From Marinobacter sp. THAF197a (GTDB lineage Bacteria; Pseudomonadota; Gammaproteobacteria; Pseudomonadales; Oleiphilaceae), in NCBI RefSeq assembly GCF_009363275.1, contig NZ_CP045324.1:3596001-3660000 (forward strand): a stretch of DNA of 64,000 nt, read 5' to 3'. The notes under the pieces were generated by a model that saw only the letters and a program-made list of their open reading frames with translations, did not search any database and had not been told where the DNA came from. How positions within the stretch are numbered: the first letter of the stretch is position 1; each line of letters opens with the position of its first letter. Positions 51,229-60,738 of this stretch are shown here, piece by piece. The translations under genes were made by a program, and so were the position numbers.

Positions 51229-53217
51229 ATGGCTGAACACGCTCTGACACAACTTCTGATGCTACTTGGAGCCACCGTTACGGTGGTTCTTCTTTTTCAG
51301 AAATTGAGGATTCCGCCAAGCCTGGCCTATCTCGCCGTTGGGGTAGCATTGGGAGCCAATACGGCTGGGCCCGTTGTATCTGAACATTACATCCGGATTA
51401 TTGCCGAGTATGGCATCGTCTTTCTTTTGTTCACCATTGGCCTCAGCTATTCCGTGAGCCAGATATACGCATTGAGGCACACCATTCTCAGCCTGGGCAC
51501 AGCACAGGTTGTCCTGACAACGATTATTGTTGGCCTGGCCGCATGGCTAATCGGCGTTCCGGCCGCTGCCGCCTTCGTTATCGGGGCCGTGTTCGCCCAG
51601 TCTTCGAGCACCATCATTATTCGCCAGTTAACCGATCAAAACGAAGCTCAGTCCCGACACGGCAGGCTGGGGATAACCCTATCAGTGTTTCAGGATATTA
51701 CGGCTGTTCCATTTATCGTCATTATTCCTGTACTGGGAGTGGCAGCGGCCCATCAAATCACTGGCGAACTCGGGCTCGCCCTGCTCAAGGCCGGCATTGC
51801 ACTTGTGCTGGTACTGATTGTTGGGCGATATCTGCTAAAGCCACTGTTTCATCTGGTAGCGGAGAGACGCTCAGCGGAACTCTTCACACTCACCGTGCTT
51901 TTCGTATCGCTACTCGCAGCCTGGACTACAGAAGCATTGGGTTTATCCATGGCCTTTGGCGCGTTTCTTGCCGGGATGATCCTGGCTGACACCGAATTCA
52001 AACATCAAGTCGATGCCACCATCCGCCCCTTCAGAGATGTTCTTGTAGGGCTGTTCTTCGTTAGCGTCGGGATGCTTTTTAACCCTGAGGTATTGCTTGA
52101 GATCTGGCCAGAGGCACTGGCAGGCGCCAGTTTTCTGATCATTACCAAGCTGCTCATCGTGACAATCATTACCCGCCTATCCGGAATCGATTTAGCAACG
52201 GCCTTCCGGACTGGGATTGTGCTCTCGGTGGGTGGTGAGTTCGGGTTTGCCTTGCTGACCATCGGAATAGAGAGCGGAACCATAGGCGGATTAATTGCAC
52301 AGACAGTTCTTATGTCTGTTCTAATCTCAATGCTTATAAGTCCATTCCTGATGCACCACAGCGACTATTTAGCCAACCGTCTGTTTGTTCAGAAATCCAA
52401 AGTGGACAATCAAGAACTGATGGGAACCGGGCAACCATCCGATCTTGGCGACCACGTGATCATTTGCGGATACGGCCGAACCGGGCAAGTGGTGGGCGCC
52501 TTTCTGGAAAAGGAGGGCATCCCCTTTCTGGGCCTTGAGCTTGATCCCAGTATCGTTCAGGAAGCGCGCCTCGCCGGCCATGCCGTTTACTGCGCCGATG
52601 GTGCTAACAGGGAAGTTCTTGAGAATGCAGGGCTAGCCAGTACTTCGATTTTAATCATCACCCACAATGATCTCGCTTCCTCATTACAGACACTTCGGAT
52701 AGTTCAATCTATCAGACCAGACCTCAAAACCATCGTACGAACCAATAACGATCGCTTTGAACAGGAGTTGCGAAACGCCGGTGCCACGGAAGTTATACCG
52801 GAAACGCTTGAAACCGGCCTGCTGATTGCCTCTCACCTTTTGCTCTCGCTTAAAGTACCGGGAAGGAAGGTAGCCCGCTATCTCGCGGATCAAAGGCGGA
52901 AGAGGTACCCGATGCTTAAAGAAATTTTCCGAAGCGACGTCGACACACTTCTGGATGAGAACCCGGATGCCGAGATACTGCACGCAATACGCGTTTTTGA
53001 AGGGGATCCCGGAGTCAACAAAACCATTGAGCAGCTTATCGCCCCATACAGCCGAATTGCGGTCTCCGCCCTTGTCAGAAACAACAATCGGGTAAAAGAT
53101 CCAGAGTCGGATATCCGCCTGACCTCTGACGATGTTTTAGTAGTTCTCGGGCCCCAATCGGAAATTGATAGCCTTCAGCTAGAAATGACCGGTATTGAGC
53201 CAACCAGGGGAGCATAA
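51229..53217 (+). CDS. Kef-type cation:proton antiporter with RCK-N and RCK-C domains
   Basis: A 662-residue membrane protein. About 12 helices (1-375: SLAYLAVGVALGANTAG, GIVFLLFTIGLSYSVSQ, AFGAFLAGMILADTEF) are followed by a TrkA-N nucleotide-binding domain (HVIICGYGRTGQVVGAFL, about 405-525) and a TrkA-C domain (about 575-655, DDVLVVLGPQSEID). Predicted K+ or Na+/H+ exchange under nucleotide control. It is the last gene of the DUF1538-PII-CBS operon and converges on the second PII-like gene with 19 bp between stops. Confidence 0.92.
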   Translation: MAEHALTQLLMLLGATVTVVLLFQKLRIPPSLAYLAVGVALGANTAGPVVSEHYIRIIAEYGIVFLLFTIGLSYSVSQIYALRHTILSLGTAQVVLTTIIVGLAAWLIGVPAAAAFVIGAVFAQSSSTIIIRQLTDQNEAQSRHGRLGITLSVFQDITAVPFIVIIPVLGVAAAHQITGELGLALLKAGIALVLVLIVGRYLLKPLFHLVAERRSAELFTLTVLFVSLLAAWTTEALGLSMAFGAFLAGMILADTEFKHQVDATIRPFRDVLVGLFFVSVGMLFNPEVLLEIWPEALAGASFLIITKLLIVTIITRLSGIDLATAFRTGIVLSVGGEFGFALLTIGIESGTIGGLIAQTVLMSVLISMLISPFLMHHSDYLANRLFVQKSKVDNQELMGTGQPSDLGDHVIICGYGRTGQVVGAFLEKEGIPFLGLELDPSIVQEARLAGHAVYCADGANREVLENAGLASTSILIITHNDLASSLQTLRIVQSIRPDLKTIVRTNNDRFEQELRNAGATEVIPETLETGLLIASHLLLSLKVPGRKVARYLADQRRKRYPMLKEIFRSDVDTLLDENPDAEILHAIRVFEGDPGVNKTIEQLIAPYSRIAVSALVRNNNRVKDPESDIRLTSDDVLVVLGPQSEIDSLQLEMTGIEPTRGA

Positions 53218-53236
53218 GACTGGCTCAGTGAAGATT

Positions 53237-53578
53237 TTATTTGGGCTGTTGACGGAGAAACTCAATGTGCTCCTTCAAGCCAACGGCCTGGGCAACGTCC
53301 AACTCAATTGCGATCCCCGTCTCTTTCGATTCATCAAGTTTGCCCGCGGCACAGACAGCATCAAGGACCCGCCGCGAGCGGCTGGCCTCAACCAGGATCA
53401 AAACAACACTTCGGGCTCCCATAAACTCGAAACCAAAGAACGTGTAATGAGGCTTGTGACCTCGTCCTTGCGCATTATTGATGATAGTGGCACCCGTTGC
53501 ACCAGCATCTCGAGCCGCATCAAGCACGATGTCCGTCCGTTCTTGGTCAACGAAAACCATAATCAATTTGAAATCCAT
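53237..53578 (-). CDS. PII-like signalling protein (second copy)
   Basis: A 113-residue PII-fold protein: KLIMVFVDQERTDIVLDAAR, GATGATIINNAQGRGH, then YTFFGFEFMGARSVVLILVE and GIAIELDVAQAVGL. It shares the TFFG step and the GRG loop with the first copy but is clearly diverged. A very strong AAGGAGG precedes the ATG. It follows the CASTOR-type channel gene on the same strand after 89 bp, so each PII-like protein is paired with a different membrane transporter. Confidence 0.8.
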   Translation of the reverse strand: MDFKLIMVFVDQERTDIVLDAARDAGATGATIINNAQGRGHKPHYTFFGFEFMGARSVVLILVEASRSRRVLDAVCAAGKLDESKETGIAIELDVAQAVGLKEHIEFLRQQPK

Positions 53579-53667
53579 GCTGCCTCCTTAATTCCCTTCC
53601 AGAACACCGATACTTTACCACCAGCCACCAACTATCCCATTAAAGATGGGACCAAGACTGATCTTGC

Positions 53668-55611
53668 TCAATTTAAAGCCAACACAACAATCTGATCCCG
53701 CTCTGCCAATGCCAACCACTCGCTCCGGGGAGGGTTGAGCTGCAGGTGCCGCCCCAATTCATTCGCCTTTGCCCGATATACGCCAAGCGCGATCTCACCG
53801 CCGGCGGCGACAATTTTTTCAAGCAGCTGGAAATCCGCGCTCGCAGGTAACGGGTAATCGTGGGGATCGCGGAACTGAATCTCGGCGCCACCCACAGTAA
53901 ACAACTCATCCAACACTACCCGGAGTTCGCGACGCAGGGCTACCTGAGCCAGAACGTGGCTCAGGATCATCGGGCTGATCAGCATCTCACTCTGGTGGCC
54001 ATAGAGCAGCTGGCGGTTGTTGGGATCACTCAGCTCCATAATTACCTGCGGGCGCCGGGGTGCCTCGGCCAGAATGTCTTCCAGCTGCAGGTAGCCAACC
54101 ATGGCCCGGGCATCGGCCTCTTCCCCGGAACCAAGGCGGTCACTGCTCAGCAGAATGATCGTATCGTAGCTGGCGGGGTTCAGTTTTCGCAGATCGTCTT
54201 CCACCATGTAGTCAGCTTCCAGCAACTGACCGTTGATGGCTTCAAGATCAACGCCATAACGGGCAATTTCCCGCTGGCGTTCTTTTAACGGGGTGGCAGA
54301 CACCATATCCAATTTGAAATTGCGGCCTTTATAGCTGCTAAATTCCTCGGCCAGGCTCGGCACCCGCCGGTTCCAGCCCAACACAAGCACCCGGTGAGCC
54401 CCCGAACCGCCAGTCGCGTGCACCTGCGCGGCGCGCCTTTCAATAACAGGCAGCGGTTCAGCTTTCGGGTCTGCCCCCGTATGCTCGTAATCACTGGCCA
54501 ACAGCACCACGCGGTCTTCGCGGCGAATAATCGTGTCTGATGGTGCCAGCAGGTTGACGTTCCAGCCGCCACCGGCGGGCTGCAACAAACCAAGAACGAT
54601 GGCGTTCGGGCGTTGGGCCGCCAGTTCGCCCAGACTCAAGCCTTCGGCGGTTTCACCGCCCCGGACAAAAATTTCACTGCCTTCTCCGGCGGTCAGCAGT
54701 TCGTTATAAACCTCAGAAAGATTGGGATGCAGAACGTTCTGCACCATCAACCTGCTGATGGTGACATCGCCCGCAACCACCTCAACCGCACCCGGATAGG
54801 CGCGCTCAATCACCGACAGCTTGCGCATGTCCTGAATTTCAGCCACCACAAATGGCAAAGGCGCATTCAGATGGCGAGCCTGGGCAGCGATGGACAGCAG
54901 TGCCTTGACGGTTTCCACATCTGACGTCACCAAGCTTCCGGCATCGTGAACCTGGCTGGGCACAATCACTGCGGCGGCATCCAGGCAGGCTACCCGATGC
55001 AAGGCATCTGGCTGAATCGCTGAGCCACTGCGAAGAATCACCTCACGAGCCCTTCGCCCAACGCCGGGCTCGCTCCCCAACTGATGCACCTGTTCGGCAC
55101 TGGCCTCCTCCGCCAGGACCACCAGCCGCAATTTCTGGGTGTCATGTTTCTCCAGAAAACGCTGCATCCGACCGGTAGAGCTGAACAACTCCGCCACCAG
55201 TGGCGGCGTTTGAGCTGTCCAGCCAAGTACCACAAAATGGTTCTTAAGCGTGACCGGTGTCAGGCCCCGTTCCAGCTCTTCCATCTTGGCAATCAGCCAG
55301 CGGGTCAGGATGGCCACCAGGGTACCCATAAACACCACGTAACCGAGAACAGTCAGCAACGTGGAGACCACCCGTTGCCAGGTACCCACATCGTCGCCGA
55401 GATAGCCCGGGTCGGTCAGCCGCAGAAACGCCCACCAGACAGCCGAGCCCGGGTCGTCGAACTCTCCCCCCTGGGGCACCACAAGCATCCCGCCGATCAG
55501 CGAAATAAGCCCAATAAAGAAGCCGACAACCAGTAACTGGAATCCTGCCCCTTTGACAAGTTGGCGTTCGACAATGAACTTCAGACGGTCAACAACCCGG
55601 AATGGCAACAT
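53668..55611 (-). CDS. CASTOR/POLLUX-type ion channel with RCK domains
   Basis: A 647-residue protein. N-terminal membrane helices (FQLLVVGFFIGLISLIGG, then a pore-like SAVWWAFLRLTDPGYLG, then VVSTLLTVLGYVVFMG, about 23-105) precede a long cytoplasmic part with two nucleotide-binding RCK-like domains (NHFVVLGWTAQTPPLV near 123 and HRVLVLGWNRRVPSLAEEF near 400). This is the plan of the bacterial relatives of plant CASTOR/POLLUX channels. AAGGA precedes the ATG. It is upstream of, and likely cotranscribed with, the second PII-like gene. The transported ion is unknown. Confidence 0.87.
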   Translation of the reverse strand: MLPFRVVDRLKFIVERQLVKGAGFQLLVVGFFIGLISLIGGMLVVPQGGEFDDPGSAVWWAFLRLTDPGYLGDDVGTWQRVVSTLLTVLGYVVFMGTLVAILTRWLIAKMEELERGLTPVTLKNHFVVLGWTAQTPPLVAELFSSTGRMQRFLEKHDTQKLRLVVLAEEASAEQVHQLGSEPGVGRRAREVILRSGSAIQPDALHRVACLDAAAVIVPSQVHDAGSLVTSDVETVKALLSIAAQARHLNAPLPFVVAEIQDMRKLSVIERAYPGAVEVVAGDVTISRLMVQNVLHPNLSEVYNELLTAGEGSEIFVRGGETAEGLSLGELAAQRPNAIVLGLLQPAGGGWNVNLLAPSDTIIRREDRVVLLASDYEHTGADPKAEPLPVIERRAAQVHATGGSGAHRVLVLGWNRRVPSLAEEFSSYKGRNFKLDMVSATPLKERQREIARYGVDLEAINGQLLEADYMVEDDLRKLNPASYDTIILLSSDRLGSGEEADARAMVGYLQLEDILAEAPRRPQVIMELSDPNNRQLLYGHQSEMLISPMILSHVLAQVALRRELRVVLDELFTVGGAEIQFRDPHDYPLPASADFQLLEKIVAAGGEIALGVYRAKANELGRHLQLNPPRSEWLALAERDQIVVLALN

Positions 55612-55685
55612 GGTGGTCCTTTTTGCGAATCGTCAGTGTTGGACATAGGATAGAACAAAGCCTGTCAGGAAGGTGACCTCAATCC

Positions 55686-56927
55686 ATGACAACAACTTCA
55701 ACTCGAAGCCCTGCCTCCCGTCGGATGATCCTGGCACTGGCAATCACCCTCTCCGGCACCGCAAGCGCCAGCAATGCTCATATCCCGCAACCCTGGAGGT
55801 CCGATGCAGTGGTACTGGGCCGGGATGAAGCCTATGACACCGAGCGCTTCCTCCACGAACTGACGTTTGATCACCGTCAGGCGTTACCGACCGCCATGGA
55901 CAACGGCATCCGCGGTACCGGCGGCAGTGTCAGCAGCCGCCGGCTGTATTTCGACTTCCGCTACCGCCAGGATTTCGGTTTTCGTGATGACCAGAACGGC
56001 TTTCTGCTGGATATTCAGCGGGCCGAGGATCTCGACGGTTCCTACCAGCGGCAGTTGGTGGGCTTCAGGCAAAATCTTGGTGAACGCACGGAGCTGTGGC
56101 TGCAAGGCGATGTGTTTTCCGACAAGGCGGAATCCGACATCTATCTGAGTGCCCGGCACCGATTTACAGACAAAAGCTGGTTGCACGGCAGCATAGTTCT
56201 TCCGAATTATTACTTCAACGAAAAAACTGATACCGCCGACCGTTTCGACAAGCAGCCCCGTTCCTATTTCCTGCAGTGGCATCACCAGGGATCATCTGCC
56301 GTGGAAGGCACGACGGTATCGCTCAATCTGTCCCCCGATTCCCGGTTCATAAGCCAGCAGCAGGAGCTGGCCGTCAGCAACGAAACCCAGCGCGGGGCCA
56401 TCAGCCACCGCCAGCAAACCGGAGACTGGCTGATCGGGTTACACCTGGAAGGTGAGCGCACACGGCGGGATTACACGCTGCAGCGGAGCGATGAAAACAG
56501 GGCCACCGGATTCGAGCGCGACCATCTGAAAGCCCGGGGCTCCGCCACCCTGGTGCCGCACCGGCTCTCCCCCACAGTTGGAGTGGCCTGGCTGCAACTG
56601 GATGAAACCGGATATTTCGGACGAGAGCTGAACGATGAGGGACGTATTCGGCGCCGGGAACCCACAGTCTTTGCCGAGATCACCCTGAGCGCCAGCCAGA
56701 ACACCAGCATCAGCCCGGGCATTTACCTGAGTGCGCCCGAGATCCGGCAAACGTTTGAACAGGAGGAGGAACAACGCCAGCACACCGGCTTTACCGGCAA
56801 GCTGGCAGTACCTATTGAAACCCGACTGAGCGCCAGCAACGAGGCAATATTAACCCTGAACCCCACCTTCTACCTGCACAAATTCGGGTTTGGCGGCGGC
56901 AACCTGCAGTTGCACTGGCCGCTGTAA
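55686..56927 (+). CDS. Exported protein, probable outer-membrane barrel, unknown function
   Basis: A 413-residue protein with an N-terminal signal peptide (RRMILALAITLSGTASAS). The body is rich in alternating amphipathic strands (RLYFDFRYRQDFGFRDDQ, LVGFRQNLGERTELWLQGDVF, GSIVLPNYYFNEK) with the pattern of an outer-membrane barrel, and ends GGGNLQLHWPL. No family is recognised. It is divergent from the CASTOR-type channel gene (74 bp) and converges on the SulP gene with 5 bp between stops. Confidence 0.75.
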   Translation: MTTTSTRSPASRRMILALAITLSGTASASNAHIPQPWRSDAVVLGRDEAYDTERFLHELTFDHRQALPTAMDNGIRGTGGSVSSRRLYFDFRYRQDFGFRDDQNGFLLDIQRAEDLDGSYQRQLVGFRQNLGERTELWLQGDVFSDKAESDIYLSARHRFTDKSWLHGSIVLPNYYFNEKTDTADRFDKQPRSYFLQWHHQGSSAVEGTTVSLNLSPDSRFISQQQELAVSNETQRGAISHRQQTGDWLIGLHLEGERTRRDYTLQRSDENRATGFERDHLKARGSATLVPHRLSPTVGVAWLQLDETGYFGRELNDEGRIRRREPTVFAEITLSASQNTSISPGIYLSAPEIRQTFEQEEEQRQHTGFTGKLAVPIETRLSASNEAILTLNPTFYLHKFGFGGGNLQLHWPL

Positions 56928-56932
56928 GCGGA

Positions 56933-58678
56933 TCAGACCATCTGCGGGGCACTGCGGCGGGCACTGAGGGTTTCAAGAGCCGAGGCCAGTGATGGATAAA
57001 AACTGCTGACCCCCGGTTCCGGTTTGAGCCCAGCCCGGGCCAGGGCCCTAAGGGGCTGAAACTGAAGGTCAGCGATCATGATTTCGGTACCGTTTTTCCG
57101 GCACTGGTCAATCAGTTTGTTCAACGCCGCCAGGCCGCCGGCATCCAGCACGGTCACGCCATCCATGTACAACACAAAGCCCCGGGTTTCCCGGGACAGA
57201 TCCGCAAGCTCACCAAAAACCCGGTCAGCGGCGGCAAAGAACAGCGGGCCGTTGATCTTGAATACCCGCCAGCCTTTCGGCAGCCCGGCCTGCACTACCC
57301 GTTTGTTATCGCTGATGTCTGTCACCTTGGTCATCTGAGCCATTTCACGCATGAACAGCACCGCCGCCAACAAGACACCGGTAGTAATGGCAATGACCAT
57401 ATCCAGCGCCACGGTCAGGCCAAAACAGGTAAAAAACACCAGCACATCGCTGCGCGGGGCGGTTTTCAGCAGATGCATGGCCTTGGGGGCCTCGCTCATG
57501 TTCCAGGCTACCATGATCAGCAGCGCAGCCATGGCCGGCATGGGCAGGTATGCCAGAATACCGGCCAGCGACACCAGCGCCAGCAACACCACCAAGGCAT
57601 GCACCATGGCAGCCACCGGTGACTGGGCCCCGGCCCGATAGTTGGCAGCTGAGCGGGCAATGGCGGCGGTGGCGGTAATACCGCCGAAAAACGGCACCAC
57701 AATGTTGCCGATGCCCTGCCCCATCAGTTCGCTGTTGGCGCTGTGGCGCTTGCCGGTCATGCCATCCAGCACCACGGCACACAGCAAGGATTCAATGGCC
57801 CCGAGCATGGCAATGGCAAAGGCCGCCGGCAGCAACTCGCGCACCATATTCCAGGACAGGCCTACCGGCTCGCCCTGGGCATTCAGTTGCTGCCAGGGCC
57901 AGGCAAATTCGGGAAGGAAGGGGGGAATGCCGGCACCGGTACTGCCATCGGGCAACAGGTAACTGAACCGGGAACCGATGGTTTCTATCGCAGCCCCATT
58001 GGCATTGAACCAGATCGCCAGCAGGCTGCCGATAATCACCGCAGGCAAATGCGGCGGCACCGGCGTTTTCAGCCTGGGCCAGAGCAACATAACCGCCAGG
58101 GTAATGGCGGCGATCAGTGTGCTCATGGAATCCAGCGCCGGTAACTGCTGGGCCAGCACCGCCAGCTTGTCCCAGTAATGCTCCGGCATGGTCTCTACCG
58201 ACAGGCCGAAAAAGTCTTTCACCTGCAGGGTGGCGATCACCACCGCAATACCGCCGGTGAACCCCAGGGTGACGGATTCCGGGATATACTCGATAAAACG
58301 GCCCAGGCGCATCACCGCCATAATCACCAGCAACACCCCGGACATCAGCGTGGCCAGCAGCAGGCCACCCAGTCCGTAGCTCTGGGCAATGGGGTACAGA
58401 ATCACCACGAACGCCGCCGTGGGGCCGGAGATGCTGTAACGGCTGCCGCCGAACAGGGCAATCACAAAACCGGCAATGAAGGCGGTATAAAGGCCATACT
58501 GGGGGGCAACGCCACTGGCAATGGCCAGCGCCATGGCCAGGGGGATAGCAATAATGCCGACGGTCACGCCGGCCATCAGGTCTTTCAGGAAGCGGCCGCC
58601 GGTATAACGCTCATCCACACAGGCTTCACGGAAGGCGTGGGCAATCCTCAGAGAAAACAGATGAGCGCGGTGCGACAT
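56933..58678 (-). CDS. SulP-family inorganic anion transporter with STAS domain
   Basis: A 581-residue protein. About 12-14 membrane helices (LKDLMAGVTVGIIAIPLAMA, GLYTAFIAGFVIALFGGSRY, ISGPTAAFVVIL) are followed by a cytoplasmic STAS domain (about 450-560, GFVLYMDGVTVLDAGGLAAL). SulP proteins move sulfate, bicarbonate or dicarboxylates; the substrate cannot be told here. It is divergent from the ribbon-helix-helix gene, with a shared 98-bp region. Confidence 0.93.
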   Translation of the reverse strand: MSHRAHLFSLRIAHAFREACVDERYTGGRFLKDLMAGVTVGIIAIPLAMALAIASGVAPQYGLYTAFIAGFVIALFGGSRYSISGPTAAFVVILYPIAQSYGLGGLLLATLMSGVLLVIMAVMRLGRFIEYIPESVTLGFTGGIAVVIATLQVKDFFGLSVETMPEHYWDKLAVLAQQLPALDSMSTLIAAITLAVMLLWPRLKTPVPPHLPAVIIGSLLAIWFNANGAAIETIGSRFSYLLPDGSTGAGIPPFLPEFAWPWQQLNAQGEPVGLSWNMVRELLPAAFAIAMLGAIESLLCAVVLDGMTGKRHSANSELMGQGIGNIVVPFFGGITATAAIARSAANYRAGAQSPVAAMVHALVVLLALVSLAGILAYLPMPAMAALLIMVAWNMSEAPKAMHLLKTAPRSDVLVFFTCFGLTVALDMVIAITTGVLLAAVLFMREMAQMTKVTDISDNKRVVQAGLPKGWRVFKINGPLFFAAADRVFGELADLSRETRGFVLYMDGVTVLDAGGLAALNKLIDQCRKNGTEIMIADLQFQPLRALARAGLKPEPGVSSFYPSLASALETLSARRSAPQMV

Positions 58679-58738
58679 GAGGCACTTCCCGGTTGCGGCG
58701 ATAGCTTAGTCATTATATGCTCACGCCGATTACATTCA

Positions 58739-58757
58739 ATGTTAACGTGATTAACAT
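58739..58757. promoter_or_regulatory. Perfect inverted repeat before the ribbon-helix-helix gene
   Basis: ATGTTAA and TTAACAT around a 5-base spacer, 20 bp before the start codon of the small regulator and 61 bp from the SulP start. The position fits an autoregulatory operator. Confidence 0.5.
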
Positions 58758-58776
58758 GCCATGAGCACTACCACTT

Positions 58777-58965
58777 ATGACTAAGGAAAACCGAACAGCC
58801 CGATTGACGCTACTGATCGATCCGGAGAAGAAAGCGGTCTTTGAGGAACTGTGCAAAGCAGAGGATGTCACTCCGTCACAGAAAGTCCGCCAGTTTATCC
58901 GCGAATACGTCGAGCAGAGACTGGGCGAAGACTGGCGCGAACGGCGCACCGACAAACCTGACTGA
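58777..58965 (+). CDS. Small ribbon-helix-helix (CopG-type) DNA-binding protein
   Basis: A 62-residue protein of the form strand-helix-helix: TARLTLLIDPEKKAVFEELC, then DVTPSQKVRQFIREYVEQRL. The N-terminal strand with R-L-T-L-L and the two short helices are typical of CopG/Arc-type repressors. It lies 9 bp upstream of the ChaN-type gene, so the two may be cotranscribed, and has a palindromic site just upstream. No toxin gene is next to it, so a toxin-antitoxin reading is not supported. Confidence 0.78.
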   Translation: MTKENRTARLTLLIDPEKKAVFEELCKAEDVTPSQKVRQFIREYVEQRLGEDWRERRTDKPD

Positions 58966-58974
58966 GCATCGCCG

Positions 58975-59994
58975 ATGGCCTCACCCGAACGCTTTCGCCT
59001 CCCTGTTCTGGCGCTCAGCCTGGCGCTAACGACCGGTTGTGCCCAGCTACCCAAACCGTCCGGCACAGAGCCCGCGCAACCACAAACCCTGTATGACAGC
59101 GTACTGGTCGACAGCCATTCAAGCCAGCCAGTCACCATCGACAACCTGGCACGAGCACTGACCAGCACCGATGTGGTGGTGATTGGCGAGTATCATGGCC
59201 ACCAGGCCTCGCACCTCCTGCAGGCCCAATTGCAACAACGGCTTTACCAACAGCGTCCGCGCCAGGTGTTGACCCTGGAGCAGTTCAACCTGGATTATCA
59301 GCCGGCGCTGGACAGTTATCTGGCGGGCATCACCGGCGAAACCGAAATGATCGAAGACGCCAATGCCTGGGACAACTACCGGGCTTCTTACCGGCCGCTG
59401 GTAGAATTTTCCCGGCGCCATGATCTTCCCGTTGTTGCCGCCAATGCCCCTGCCGATGTGGTTCGCTGCGTGGGCCGCACCGGCCCGGGCTATCTCGAAC
59501 GTTTGCCCACCGACCAGCGGCAAACGCTGCCTGAGCAGCCGTTCCGGGACACGCCGGCCTACCGGGAAAAGTTTGTCGAGGCCATCAGCGGCAGCCACGG
59601 CCAGGGCGATCCCTCCATGGCCGAGCGCATGGATAACACCTACAACGCCCAACTACTGCGCGACAACACCATGGCCATGCGCATCCTGCAAGCCCATCAA
59701 CAACACCCGGACCACCAGGTAGTGCACCTGACAGGCACCTTCCACAGTGAGCAGGGGCTGGGCACCGTGGCGTTGCTCAAACAACAGGCGCCGGAGCTTT
59801 CTGTGGTGGTGATCAGCCCGGTGTTCTGGCCAGACGAGGAACGACAAGCACCGTTGGCCGGCAACCTCGACAAGGGCGATTACCTGTATCTGATCCAACC
59901 TCTGCCGCCGGAATTCCGGGACACGGATCGGCGGCAGAACGCCATGCGGGAACGTTTTAGCAGTGGACCAGAGATCCAGTGCATCACAGAATAG
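58975..59994 (+). CDS. ChaN-family lipoprotein
   Basis: A 339-residue protein with a lipobox (LALTTGC, cysteine at residue 22), giving an exported lipoprotein. The ChaN-like domain contains VVVIGEYHGHQASHLLQ, VLTLEQFNLDYQPALDSYL, PVVAANAPADVVRCVG and LTGTFHSEQGLG. ChaN of Campylobacter binds haem and is thought to help iron uptake; the broader family is related to erythromycin-esterase-like/TraB folds. The following gene encodes a SIMPL protein, which may be in the same operon. Confidence 0.88.
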   Translation: MASPERFRLPVLALSLALTTGCAQLPKPSGTEPAQPQTLYDSVLVDSHSSQPVTIDNLARALTSTDVVVIGEYHGHQASHLLQAQLQQRLYQQRPRQVLTLEQFNLDYQPALDSYLAGITGETEMIEDANAWDNYRASYRPLVEFSRRHDLPVVAANAPADVVRCVGRTGPGYLERLPTDQRQTLPEQPFRDTPAYREKFVEAISGSHGQGDPSMAERMDNTYNAQLLRDNTMAMRILQAHQQHPDHQVVHLTGTFHSEQGLGTVALLKQQAPELSVVVISPVFWPDEERQAPLAGNLDKGDYLYLIQPLPPEFRDTDRRQNAMRERFSSGPEIQCITE

Positions 59995-60023
59995 GCACGT
60001 TGATTCACACAAGGGACTGAACC

Positions 60024-60731
60024 ATGAAAGTTGTTGTTGCCATTATCCTGGGCATAAGCCTTATTCTCTCTGCGTCGTTATTGAAAGAAGGGCTCACCGG
60101 CCTGAAAACGTCGGACCGCTACGTCACCGTCAAAGGCGTTGCCGAACGGGAGGTGCAGGCCGATCTGGCACTCTGGCCGATCCGATTTGTCGCCACGGGC
60201 AACACCCTGGAACAAGCGCAGGAAAAAGCACGCAGTAGCCGCGAAGCCATCTATGCGTTTCTGGAGTTACAGGCGATCGACAAGAACGCCGTTGAGCTGC
60301 AACGGCTGGATGTCACCGACACTCGCGCCAACCCTTATCAGGGCGAGGGCGAACAGAAGTTCATCATCAACCAGACCTTAATGGTGCGCAGCACCCAGAT
60401 AGACCGCATTCGCCAGGCGGCCCAAAACGTCAGTGAACTGGTGGATTCCGGCGTACTGCTGACCACCGACTACGGCCCCGGCGGCCCCACTTACCTGTTC
60501 AGTGGCCTGAACGACATCAAGCCGGCGATGATCGCCGAAGCCACCGCCTCCGCGCGGGAAGCTGCCCAGCAGTTCGCCCGGGATGCCAACGCCAGTGTTG
60601 GCGGTTTGCGCCGGGCCAATCAGGGGGTGTTCCAGATTCTGGCCCGGGACCAGGCGCCGGGCGTATCGGAACAGCAGCAGCCGGTGAAAACGGTACGTGT
60701 GGTCTCGACCGTCGACTATTACCTCGAGTAA
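60024..60731 (+). CDS. SIMPL-domain periplasmic protein
   Basis: A 235-residue protein with an N-terminal membrane anchor or signal (VVVAIILGISLILSASLL) and a SIMPL/DUF541 domain: YVTVKGVAEREVQADLALW, EGEQKFIINQTLMVRS, SELVDSGVLLTTD, and DYYLE at the end. The family forms oligomeric periplasmic assemblies; its function is mostly unclear. It starts 29 bp after the ChaN-type gene. Confidence 0.9.
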   Translation: MKVVVAIILGISLILSASLLKEGLTGLKTSDRYVTVKGVAEREVQADLALWPIRFVATGNTLEQAQEKARSSREAIYAFLELQAIDKNAVELQRLDVTDTRANPYQGEGEQKFIINQTLMVRSTQIDRIRQAAQNVSELVDSGVLLTTDYGPGGPTYLFSGLNDIKPAMIAEATASAREAAQQFARDANASVGGLRRANQGVFQILARDQAPGVSEQQQPVKTVRVVSTVDYYLE

Positions 60732-60738
60732 CGTCCGT

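Noticed and set aside
58777..58965. Ribbon-helix-helix gene as the antitoxin of a toxin-antitoxin pair
   Set aside because: The next gene encodes a 339-residue ChaN-type lipoprotein and no small toxin-like gene is adjacent on either side.
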